Shown here one piece after another: positions 46,871 through 57,499 of a DNA stretch of 64,000 nucleotides. The position numbers and the translations under genes are program-made. This DNA comes from Spirodela intermedia (lineage: Eukaryota; Streptophyta; Magnoliopsida; Alismatales; Araceae), in the NCBI GenBank assembly GCA_902729315.2, contig LR746269.1, forward strand, positions 1,498,501-1,562,500, given 5' to 3'. Every line of letters starts with the position of its first letter. Position 1 is the stretch's first letter. The notes below the pieces were generated by a model. That model did not search any database and had not been told where the DNA came from. It worked only from the letters and a program-made list of their open reading frames with translations.

Positions 46871-46950
46871 TGGGCCCAGGGTTAACCGGAGAGTGGATTT
46901 CAATATCGTAGACGGTTTCATATTGGGCCCAGTGTGGACCATTCTGGGCC
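46871..46950. promoter_or_regulatory. TGGGCCCA cluster upstream of Di19
   Basis: Three TGGGCCC(A) palindromes at 46871, 46924 and 46945, about 315-395 bp before the Di19 start codon. As site II elements they match the clusters in front of the PPR and DnaJ genes. Confidence 0.4.
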
Positions 46951-47263
46951 CAAATTGTTCGACCATATTTTCCTGATTAGGTTGACATTAATGTGTAATC
47001 CAGCCGTGTGCCACGCCATCGAGCAGACACAGCCGCAGCCTAGAGGAGACCGAACCCGCGAAGGGGGTGAGGGGAGACCCAAATTTATCCGCTCTCTTGC
47101 TCCCCTGGCCCCTCTCTCTCGTCCAGAATACGCGCAATTTGTTGTTCTTTTCAGGAGAAGAGAGGGCGGGGGAGGTCGGAAGTCTCCGGGGATCACGTTG
47201 GCAGGGGAGCAGGCAGGCGGCGTCCGTGCGATCCGATCCTTTTCGCGGTTGCTGGATTCATCC

Positions 47264-50200
47264 ATGGACTCCGATCTGTGGGCGTCTCGGGTTGCCGCAG
47301 CCAAGAGACAGTATTCGCTGCAGCAGCATCAGAACTCTCGATTAGGTTCGACGCCCCTATTTTCTTGCGGATGCGTTATTTCCTTTGTTTCGCGGGATAT
47401 TTAGCGGATGAGGCGTTCTCCTTGTCGTTCGATGTGTGTTCTTTTGCTGGATTTATTATTCTTCTGACTTGTGGCGGTATTCATATTTCCTAGATCGGTT
47501 GATGTTCGATGATTTCGACTTGGAAGAGGACGGCCGGCTTGATTTTCCCTGTCCGTATTGCTACGAGGATCACGACATCGCTTCTTTGTGCTCCCATCTT
47601 GAGGAAGAGCACGCCTTCGAATCCAAAGCAACGGTGAGCACGTGCATCCTCTCTCCCAAAAATATTTACCCATTTATGCTTGGTGAACGAAAATCAATGG
47701 CTCGAGACTCTGTCTGTGGCTGCGATTAAATCCTAGGTGATAATCATCGGCGATCGCTTAAGAGCCGTTGATGTTTTGGAATGCAATTTCGGCCGGACCA
47801 CGTAGTGTCCGGATTCTCTTGCATATCTTTACACTTTTCTTTATCGTTATAAATGAAAGGCTACCTGTTTTGGGTTCAAGGATGCTGCGTCTGACGGTGG
47901 AACCATGATTTATTTAGGAGGAAACGTAAAGGAATGATTTTACACGGGGCTCTAAACTTTTACCTCTCTAAAGAAAAAATACATAAATCATGGATGCCGC
48001 AGCATCGTAAGATTCCAACCATAGGTTTCAATTGGAAGGGATAAAAACCAATATTGTGCAAAAAATCCAAAGAGAGATAATTTTGGGAAGAGGTGGAACC
48101 TCCCCCCCCAGGCCTGTTTGGATCGGGTCTTCACTTCTGCTGTGGTTGATTTAGATGTGTTTATAAGGTTTTATCAGGGGAAGTATTGCTTGCTCTGATC
48201 TTTGTTTGGAACTTCTTGTTCTCGGGGTATAGTTCCTCCCTCTTGTTTGAGCCAAAGTTGAAGAGCCCTTTTGTCTTCCATACTAATTTGATGCAGGCTA
48301 AAGAGAGAAAAAACTTTCTACTGGATCACTCTGTGCTGGGTTATGTTTCAAAGTTTCATAAATAAGTTTTAAAAAATGAAAGATTGAAATAACGTTTTTA
48401 GGAAACTGGTAGAGGGTTAAGCATAATAGAGAATACGATATAGGGTAAAGGATGGCATAGCACTTTTCCATCCATGAGCTCACTTTTCTCTGGCCCTGAC
48501 CTCTTTAGTGACTATCTTTGTTGTGCACTTAATTAGCTGACTGATCAAGGGCAGCACTTAATTTGGGTTGTTCTCGGAGCTTTGGAAATGGTAGAGGAGA
48601 GCCAAATCATAAGAAACAGGGAATATAGGCAAAGGATGACAACTTCCCTTCACCTCATGATGCCCGTTTGATTTAGTTTATGGTTTCTGTGATGGGTAGC
48701 GTTGTTTTGCTCAGAAGATGATCATTCAGAAACAGCATGGCTTCCCCTATGTAGTCCATTATTTTTCTGGTTTTATAACCCCCCCCCACCTTTGTCCTGC
48801 TTTTGTAGATGGAAACAGGGGATGGCGCTATAATAATAGGAGATCATTGAAGGAAAAACAAATTAATTTTATATACGGTGGGGGAGGAATTTTTCTGCAA
48901 GATATATGTAGGGAACTAGAGGAAGAGGAAGAAAAAAGATGATAAAAGAACCGCATAGGTGGGCTTTGAGTCATTATAAGGCCAGTGAGACCAGGTGGAG
49001 GATAGTATATTTCGTGGTAGGTTAGTATGAGTTCGAACTGTGGAGTTAATGCAGGGCATGTGGGAGAATTGTGAGGCATTGCGAGTGGGTTTCATGCAAT
49101 CCAGAGGGTATAGTCCAGTGTGCTGAATTCTGATTTCAGTAATCAATCAACTTGGCCAATCTCAGCCACGAATATCCACACCCATTAGATTCATTTGAAC
49201 ATCTTTCACACAAAGCTGTGCTTTTTTTAATTTAGTTTTAATTTTTTCGCTCGATTTCTGTTTTAGCAAAAATATTTCAGGCTTTATTATCAGGCGGATA
49301 ATCTCTCTTGGTGTCTTTTATTCGGGTATATAGTAGAGAAGAAGAAAAAGTTGCTTCTTCATGATTTAATCGCTGCTTGAGGATAATATTCGAGGAAAAT
49401 AATAGTTTCAGACTCTATTTCCGTGCTGATTTTAATTGATTTTTGTCCTTACTCTGTAATCCACTGTGATATTGGGTATTTGACATTTTGCATCGGTTTT
49501 CAGGTCTGCCCCATTTGTTCTGTAAAGATCACGAGGGACATGCTAAACCATATCACAGTCCAACATGGGCACCTGTTCAAGATATCCACTTACTCTTCCA
49601 TCTTCCTTGCCATGATTTCTTTTATCCGTAGATTTTATTTTTGGTAAATTATTCTTTCAATTTTTTCCTTAACCGAAGATCACCTACAGAGACGTCGAAG
49701 GTTACGTAGAGTTGCCATGCCTAACAACCAAGTCCTGGCTCGACTGAGTAGGGACCTCCGCGAGGCTCACCTGCAGGTGATCCTGGGGAATGGAGGCTAT
49801 CAGTCAAGCAGTGCTCACACATCAAACGCTTCCACAGACTCACTCCTCTCATCATTACTGAACCTTCCCCCGCCTGAATCTGAGGAGCTTCCGAAATCAA
49901 CCGTTTCAACTGCAGAGGATGCTTCCAAACGGGTCCTGACGTCCTCAAATAGGAAATCCAGGTGTTCTTTCGACACGTTTATCACATTTTAATAAAGCAT
50001 CCCTCCGATGGAAACTTTTGAAAGTTTTAGATTGTTGAAGTATGATTTCTTGGTATGGTGTCATGAATTATTTAGAGATGTAAAACTTTTTGCCTTGCTT
50101 GGTGAAAATGTTCATTTTCTTGCCTCATTTGTTGTCTCATTATTTTTCTCACCTTTTGATTAAGGATCCTCCCCCCCTGAAACATGTTGCGACATTACAC

Positions 50201-51131
50201 CAATATGAGGTCATAAATTATTTGAAAATATGAAAACTATTACTTGGTGGAGATTCTTGGGATCTTGTCCCATTTGATATCCAGGCATTGTGTTGACATT
50301 ATTCTCACCTTTTGGCAAGGGATTCCGCTTTCGGAAACGTTTGAAAATGAGACAAGATCTGGCATGTTGAAGTATGAAGTATGATACCTTGATACGGGGT
50401 TATAAGTCACATAGAAATCTGATAAATCCTGCTCGGTGAAGATTTTTGTGTTCTTGTCTCATCTGATATGCTGGTGTTATTTCACCGTTATTCATCTTTC
50501 GATCGAGGATCCCACTTTCAGAAACTTTTGAGAAGTTTTAGTATGTTGAAGCGTGATGGCTTGATATGAGGTCCCCCTTTTGGAAAACCTTAGAGAAGTT
50601 TCAGCGTTGAAGATCTTCCAGGTCTTTGAGAAGTTTTGATACACTTGTTGCTAATGTATTTGAACTTCATTCCAAAGATTTGGAGCATTGTTTTCTTCCC
50701 ATTATGTTTCCTTTGGTAGGGGTCGTTCCATGCGTGAACCCCCAATCATATGCCCGTGGGAAAATTTTCTATTATAGGGAGTATTTCACTTCTTTAATTG
50801 ATACATAAAACACTTCAAAAAAAAAAAAACCTTTTTTTTTTTCTTGGGATCATCTTAGTCTGATGAATCGTGCTTCCCTTGCTAGAAAGATCCTCACTAG
50901 TCAATCTCTGAATCTTCACGAACATGAATAACCATGAAGAGATTAATCGCAGGAATTCTTCTGACGGATTGATGGCCCGGGGTTTTCTGATCTCCAACTC
51001 TCTGGTTTTTTTTTATTAGCAGCTTTGATCCCTCGTTGAGTCACGAAGAGAAGGAGCGGAAGATCAGGCAGGCTGCCGTCAGGGCAACGTTCGTCCAGGA
51101 CTTGCTCCTCACTACCCTCTTTGGCGATTGA
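47264..51131 (+). CDS. DI19: Di19-type zinc-finger protein (dehydration-induced 19), with AT-AC intron
   Basis: Nuclear, stress-linked zinc-finger protein. Five exons: 47264-47345, 47494-47633, 49504-49581, 49684-49961 and 51023-51131 (or from 51020), giving 228 or 229 residues. The N terminus MDSDLWASRVAAAKRQY is the Di19 signature. Two atypical C2H2 fingers follow: FPCPYCYEDHD..HLEEEH and VCPICSVKITRDMLNH..QHGHLFK. Next is the basic QRRRRLRR nuclear-localisation block, a leucine/serine-rich segment, and the C-terminal Di19 helix (EEKERKIRQAAVRATFVQDL, ending LFGD). Introns 1, 2 and 4 are GT-AG; intron 3 (49582-49683) starts ATATCC and ends AC with a U12 branch site. Only that splicing restores FKLQRRRR, which the family has. 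Intron 2 is 1.9 kb and intron 4, 1.1 kb, carries a diverged repeat array. Confidence 0.92.
49582..49683 (+). other. U12-type AT-AC intron of Di19
   Basis: 102-bp intron. The donor is AAG|ATATCCACT, close to the U12 donor ATATCCTT. TTCCTTAAC at 49665-49673 is a perfect U12 branch-site word. The intron ends GATCAC|CTACAG, 11 bases after the branch A, the short spacing typical of minor-class introns. No GT donor in the area joins the zinc-finger exon to the next exon without breaking the family sequence. Confidence 0.88.
50000..50620. repeat. Diverged tandem repeat array in Di19 intron 4
   Basis: A unit of roughly 150-185 bp recurs about three and a half times. Each begins near GGAAACTTTTGA..AGTTTTAG...TGTTGAAG (50010, about 50180, 50334, 50519, and a partial copy at 50580) and contains TTGATATG.GGT, then TTGGTG.A.AT.TT, CTCAT and a GGATCC-like word. 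Divergence between units is considerable. Confidence 0.65.
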
Positions 51132-54070
51132 CAGAAGCACGGGGAGACACCTCCGATGAGATCTGGTTTCACCGCTAATCTCTGCCATCGATGGGGGGCT
51201 CGGCTTCGGGCTGCGGGGCCCTCGGCATAAAGGTACGGCGAGATCTTTAAACCCGCTGCTGCATACGTGCCCATCTGTGCCCCCCTTGTTGACCCTCAGT
51301 GGAGGGGGAGGAGGGGGGGGGGAGGGCGTTCTGGTCTTATAAGGGAGATGGTCTGAGGAATAATATGACCATCTGGCCATCTTAGAAGCCTTGTTGTTCC
51401 TTTTTCCGATCACATGCTGTTGGGTCTCAATGTTCTTGTAGTTTGAACGACTTTTGAGTTATCTTCCATGATATAGTGAAATTATTTAACCTAGCTCTCC
51501 ATTGCCGGCTAGCTTTGTTGACTTAACGCTTCCATTCCTTAATGGGGTGGGAGGGTTGACTTTTTTGAGGTCTGCGTATGATCATTGGAACGCCTTGGGG
51601 TGGGGTTTGAGACTCTCCTGAAGTGTACGTCTCTGTTTGACAAGGGCTGAGATCACCCGAGGAGCTCTTTAATTCTTCCATGAAAATAATTTGGATGCTT
51701 CCAGCGGCTGCAGAATCAGCGTATCCTCGTGTTAATGGTGATGGGGGCCTTTGCAGAGCTGTGCATCATCCATCAATGGGGCTTTCATCTGCCCGGCTGC
51801 CCTCTACCCCGCCGGGGTCTGCGGCGGCGCAACCAGAGCGATCAAATCGCCTGCTACGGCAATCCCTCCTCTTTTCTGTCCTGCGGCAGCCTGCGGCGGC
51901 GATGTCGCTTGTAGCGGCGATGCCGCCTTCCCCCTCGACCCCGATGTGACGAGCCGCGACGCGGCATTGATCGACGGAGACGTCTCCTTCCGCCTGCCCA
52001 CTGAATCTATACTCAAAACGGGCGAGGATCACTGCATTCACCATTTTTTAGGGCGCAGCAGATAATTTGCTAATAAATAAGCGATATAAAATGCTATTTC
52101 GCAATAATATGAGCGAAAATTCTGGTTAATGGCCCTCTAAGCTTGCGCATCTACAATTATAATTCTGCTAACAAATTTTTAGTGGGAAAACAAATTTTCA
52201 AATAATTTTTTTAATATATCTAAATTATATATTTGTTTGATTGATTTACTGATCAAATTATCTCGAGTGAGGTTAGATTGAGACTGTCTTCATCCGGTAT
52301 GAGTCTTATACATACATATATATAGCTTCATTTATTTATTTTTAATGTTTTAATAAAAGACAATAAAGGGAGCTTCATCACCCAAAAACCTGTCATATTT
52401 TGAATTTTTCCTCTCATATAAAAATAAAAGAATCCGAATGAGATAACTGTTTGATTGATTTATGGATGAAATTATCTTGAGTGACCTTAAACAGAGACTG
52501 TCTTCATCCGGCTTGATTCTTAGATATATATTTATATATATATATAGCTTAATTTATTTCCTTTTAATCTTTCAATAAAAGATGATCAAGACAGCGCTAT
52601 TACCCAGTAACCTGATATATTTTGAGATTTTACTCTCATCTAAAACTGGGCTAAACGCTAAAAATAGGGTTCTTTAAGGGAATATGCTTGCGTGGTGGCA
52701 AGATGAACAACAAAGAAGACCTCTCTGTTCTCGGAGGCCTCCCCAAACGCCTCTTCCTAAACTTCCTTCTGCTTCCCCATTCCCAGGTCTTTCGTTCTCT
52801 TCAACAGCAAAAGGACATCTCTGCACGCTCCCACATCCACGCACTGATTCTTCTGCTACCCCGCAGCGCCAACCGCAGTCCCTCTCTCTCTCTCTCTCTA
52901 TCTTGATGATCTTCCCAGAGGCATATCCTCAAACGGGTCGGTGCCCTTCATCAGTAGATTCAGAGATTAATTAACACAGCGGGCAAGGAAAGGGTCCCGA
53001 AGAAAACTGGCTTTGCTGCCTATAACTGAGGAAGGAAGAAGCTCCCCTTTCCCCCCTCTCCCCATTAAAGCAAGATACAGCAACAGTGGAGGCAGAATCT
53101 TGGGACAGCGGCTGGCTTTAAAACTTTCCCAGGAGGTAGAAGCGAAGCCCGTCTTCCACAAACAAACAACTCCGAGATGCTGCAGGAAACACGCCGACGA
53201 TCAAATTTTTGAGTCCACGATAATCAAAGCGAAAGGAGAAGCTCCAATACTAAGCTGAAGTGCGCCAATTCAAAAACATGAAGACTTGGATTCTCATGAA
53301 CAGATAGAATCAAAAGCACGTGAATGATTGCTTCACTGAGATTTCTATCAAATACTATGATTCCCACCGGAGCATAATCCCCCTTGTAGCCCCCAGATGG
53401 GTTTTTATCTTCCCGGATATGCTCTTTCACATTGCACCATAACATCTGAATTCAGCAGCTGTGGGGAGTACTTCGTTGACCAAATGTCCATAGTAATATT
53501 TAGTAAGTCTATAAGTTCATAGCAGTGAGTTTACTCTTCCACATCAGGCTATTCTAAGATCATATACTAGAACTCCCCTTTGCCTACCATGTCCAGCTGT
53601 TGTCCTCATGTCTACTTCAGCATAGCTCTACAGAGACGATGCTGAGGTTATTCACGACCTTTTCTTCCAACATACTTAGGGTTCCTCGCTAATCGGAGAT
53701 TCCAGCCATCATCTTCTGCCACCCAGATGCAGAAATGGAGCCATTTCCATCCTGAGAGGATTGGGTCTCTCTCTTTGAAACCAATTACCCTGGCACCAAA
53801 AACCCAACTAGAAATTTGCTAAAATTGGTAGAAATTCTGCAGGATGAATAGAATTTTCAAAGTGGGAAAAACAAAAGATGGTTAGAAAGAGCCGTTCCCT
53901 GATTGACATACTCTACCGTTCGCACTCTCAAATCACAAACATATTGATCAGTCAACTAGAAAGCATGCATCTCATGCTGACGAAGCTCAGTCTTCCGTCC
54001 CTCCAATGATGAGTCAAATTTTGAAGGCAATTCACATTAAAGCATCCATGGTCTCTAACCCCATGGTTCA
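51132..54070. other. Spacer downstream of Di19, no recognised gene
   Basis: Holds the Di19 3' end, a GC-rich island at 51770-52000 whose frames lack family motifs, and the tandem duplication at 52234-52650. A TC tract lies at 52883-52898. I see no coding gene. Confidence 0.4.
52234..52650. repeat. Tandem duplication, two copies of a ~214-bp AT-rich unit
   Basis: TGTTTGATTGATTTA starts at 52234 and again at 52448. The copies stay aligned through GAGACTGTCTTCATCCGG, a run of TATA(T) dinucleotides, AGCTT.ATTTATTT, TTTCAATAAAAGA-like sequence and CTCTCAT.TAAAA. They are well diverged in between. No coding content. Confidence 0.8.
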
Positions 54071-54415
54071 CTATTGATGAGAATATAAATTCCTGACAAT
54101 AAGAGCTAACTCATCAATCTTTTCCTCAAACGCAGCCAATGAACATATAACAGAACCCAGAACCCCACCCCTTCTCCTCTTCATAGGATCCAAGTTTTTA
54201 TGCTTTCTGTTAAAAGAGTAAGTCGAAGTCATCCGGGAAAAGATCCTCCACACTGATATATTCACTATCAGTAGAGATCCTACGAGTATGGCAAGCAGGC
54301 CTTTTATGCCAACATTTGAGAGGACGATATCCGACCCACTCCACCAGTCCATCCAAAAGAAGAAATCTAGTTCATTACCCTGCAACTGCCGCCCCATAAA
54401 GACACTACCTGACAT
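54071..54415 (-). other. Open frame with one membrane segment, unassigned
   Basis: 114 codons beginning MSGSVFMGRQLQ, with a hydrophobic segment LLAILVGSLLIVNISVW, a basic stretch (NRKHKNLDPMKRRR) and a coiled-coil-like end (AAFEEKIDELALIVRNLY). This could be the 3' exon of a membrane protein or a pseudogene piece. No upstream exon could be found on the minus strand, where LINE-like debris begins. I do not recognise the family. Confidence 0.25.
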
Positions 54416-55059
54416 CTTCTTTGCTTTCTAACTTTGCCCAACTATTTACATCACAAGGTCGAATTGAAGCCTCTGATGTTGATGATGGGAGGAGTACCTT
54501 CTCTTCACGTTTCCTTACTCTTCCCCAATTGTTGTAATGCCAACCTCCGCATCATCCATCACTACTCACTTGCAAGAACAGTCTCCCTTGAATTACATCT
54601 GCCTCTTTGCTTTAAATAGGGACAAGAACAAATCGGCAAATTAGACTGCATAGGAAAGAAGCTTTCCTTTTCCATCCAATCAATATGCCACTTGAATTAT
54701 TGCACAATCTTGCAATAATTGGATTGGAAAGAAGCTTCTCTCCAATCCGTGCAATGTATGACACTTGGAACAGGTGGTATTCCTAAATAAGGTATTAGGA
54801 AGTTTCCCACTAAAAAGAAGAGAAGCAGCCCACTCAACCACCCTCAACGAATATTATCCACTAACAAGCTCTCATCACAATTCTCACAGCATCATTGTAT
54901 TTCTCCCTTTTCCCACATTCTGTTAAATTCTAATGTAACCGACACAGAAATAAGATGAGATAGAAGGCCACATTATTTACAGACTCTACTGTTATGGAAG
55001 TAATTGAGGAGTTGACAATTTACTCAAAGAACAAGTCTGCCAGAGATGATAGGTTAAAT

Positions 55060-55870
55060 CCACGCAATCCATCAGTCATCAAAGTCCATCCGTGCATCTT
55101 GAAAGAGACAAACCCTTGATACCTTATTGCAAGCATTCTCGAAGTCAGCTTGAAAATCGGTCATCTCTGCTTGTGACTCTTTATAGCATGTTTTATTAAT
55201 AAAATTCCAGCCATTAACTTTATCATAAGCCTTATTCAATCTATCAGCCAACGCCTTGGTAATGAATCTGTACAAAATAAACGTCATAAACAATCACCTT
55301 GGCTCCATCTTTCCGTGGGTTACAGGTCACGAAAGTGGAGGGGCTACACTCTTTTTAACAATAATTTCCTGCAATATCTCAGTTTCTGTTTTCCCACTTC
55401 CTTGTTTATCTCCTCACATTCCTTATGACCCCTCTATTTCCTAAAAACAAAATCAAGGCATGAATCATTGTCGTTAAGAGATTCCTACCACCATTTCCGA
55501 ACACCTAGAATCCTTCTATATCTAAATACTTATTTTTTCCTTTTTCTCCTGGAGTGTGAATAGAAATAAAATTATGATCATTTACAGCTCTATTAAGGCC
55601 TTCCCCAGATTATTTCAAACAAAAACAAATCCAACTAAAAGCGAAGGATCTTTCCAATCATAGTCAGTTATCCTTCTCCCGGAGGTTGCACCACGTAAAT
55701 TTCTGTCAGGAAGAATTGAGTCAATGCACTACCTAAACAGAGCCATCTCCATTCCCACCTCAGAAACGATTTTCTTTCCTATGGCACTCTTTACTTTGGC
55801 CCTAATATCCCTCCAAACATGCCACGATTTAGACAGCCAATTTCTAACAACTTAGTAAGATTAAAAAATT
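55060..55870 (-). mobile_element. LINE-like retrotransposon fragments
   Basis: On the minus strand 55072-55293 reads ILYRFITKALADRLN fused to KAYDKVNGWNFI, two neighbouring motifs of plant LINE reverse transcriptases with the part between them missing. At about 55700-55860 the minus strand gives LSKSWHVWRDIRAKVKSAIG and IVSEVG, like the region after the reverse transcriptase in such elements. Stops and frame changes break both, and their order is not that of an intact element, so this is rearranged debris. Confidence 0.45.
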
Positions 55871-56870
55871 CATGCACTATTATCATACGGTCCATGAGCA
55901 CGTAAATGCAAACAAAAACTCATCAGAGTTTTCATGTCAGGCTCCAAAGAATGCCGCCCCCAACAACCCTAAGTAACCTTGGGCAATAATTAGAACCATC
56001 CCCGTTTCCTTGGAGAATCATTCAGAACCACCATGCTGCAGATTTGGTTTTCGAGCCTACTAGTTACGAGAAACATCATAAAAAAAATCTTAGGAAGATA
56101 ACCAAAAGCAATAATGAATTCAAAAATGCGGAAATTATTTTATTATGAAAAAGAGATGACATTACCGGGATGTTGATCCAATAATTCAGCAGAGCACAAA
56201 ATACCACAGGAAAGTTAAAAAAATCATTGGAACTTGAAAATGTGAGTAGAGAAGAAAATCACTGCAGTTACAGTCCATCAATGCTTACATCATCACGAAG
56301 AAGGAAAGAGACGATGGATCGCACTAAAGACGAGAAAAAAAAGTTTCCAATGTATACAGTGGCCACTGCGATCATCTTTAACTCATCTAAGGCATCATTC
56401 TGCTCATAGTTCTATTACTCTTTTCCTTTCATTATCTGTGGTTTAAAGGATGAAATAATAAGGCCACTTCAAAGCTCTAAACCAAAGACCGTCACATTTC
56501 ATGTGACAAAACCAAACTTGTAAAGGCTGATAGATTTCTAAACTAAAACTTAGCCAACAACTTTGGACGTCCGAATCCAATCCTAAGCAATTTTTTCAAA
56601 CTTTGCATCACGCCACTTAGCACCTCTTTTCCAACCCACCACACGAGTACCCAGGCCACATTGAAACCAGATAGTTTGAATTTTTTTCGGCCAATCCTGC
56701 TAGGTTCTCAACCGAATATTCATTATTCCACATTACATCGTGTCTATACCAATTCCCCCATCCTTGAAAAGAAAGTACATTAAAGAATGCGCATTAGATG
56801 GGTCAAACAATTTTTAGTTACGGTTTGGTCTTGGAACCTGTATGTAAATCCCGAGAAGGCCCAAGTAAAA
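55870..56870. other. AT-rich spacer, probable transposon debris
   Basis: Continues the non-coding, AT-rich composition of the LINE-like region without a readable domain. A short open frame at 56227-56409 has no family resemblance. Confidence 0.35.
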
Positions 56871-57190
56871 CGCCAAATCTGAACCAAAGCTCATGCAAGT
56901 CAAGTCAATATGGACATTGATTTTTCCCGTGGTTGATCGAATCAACATCAGGGATCAATCAGAGTAAATCAGACAAGATCAGAAATGAATTTTAGTGTAT
57001 TAGGAAGCAAGACAAAGAACACAGGAGAAACTTCCTCTGTCACGGTGGACAGAGGGGAGGAACGGCGGAAACCATCTCACTCATTCATTCATCTTTAATG
57101 TCCTTTAAATAGAGACGAACCTTACATGCATTTTCCCATAATACCCTTGATCATTTACAATATTACACTTAGACCTTCTAACAGAGTGCT
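56870..57190 (-). mobile_element. Possible solo LTR (Copia-like), minus orientation
   Basis: Read on the minus strand, the segment starts TGTTAGAAGG (plus coordinate about 57186), carries a TATA-like CTATTTAAAGG at about 57106-57116, then GATGAATGAATGAGTGAG and a U5-like tail. This resembles a Copia LTR. The right-hand terminus, target duplication and internal domain were not found, so the call is tentative. Confidence 0.3.
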
Positions 57191-57499
57191 TCAAAGTTTT
57201 GTTCAATGTATTGGTTTATATAGACTGCTGAATATTAACGGAATGAAGTTAGATGAAGTGGATGGTCGTAGAACTTATAATTGTTTTATTCATCATAGTA
57301 TTCACTTCAGACTACTGAGCTAAGATCGATTTCATCTCATCAGCTTCACATCCAGTGCAAGTCCAATTAGAATATCATAGTAGAAGAGCATAAAATTCCA
57401 CCAAATCTCATTCCGCGATCATTCATATGAGAAGAGAAGCATACACTGATACAAAAAAGAAAATTTCAAAACTAAGATTGAAAATTACCACAGCTCATG

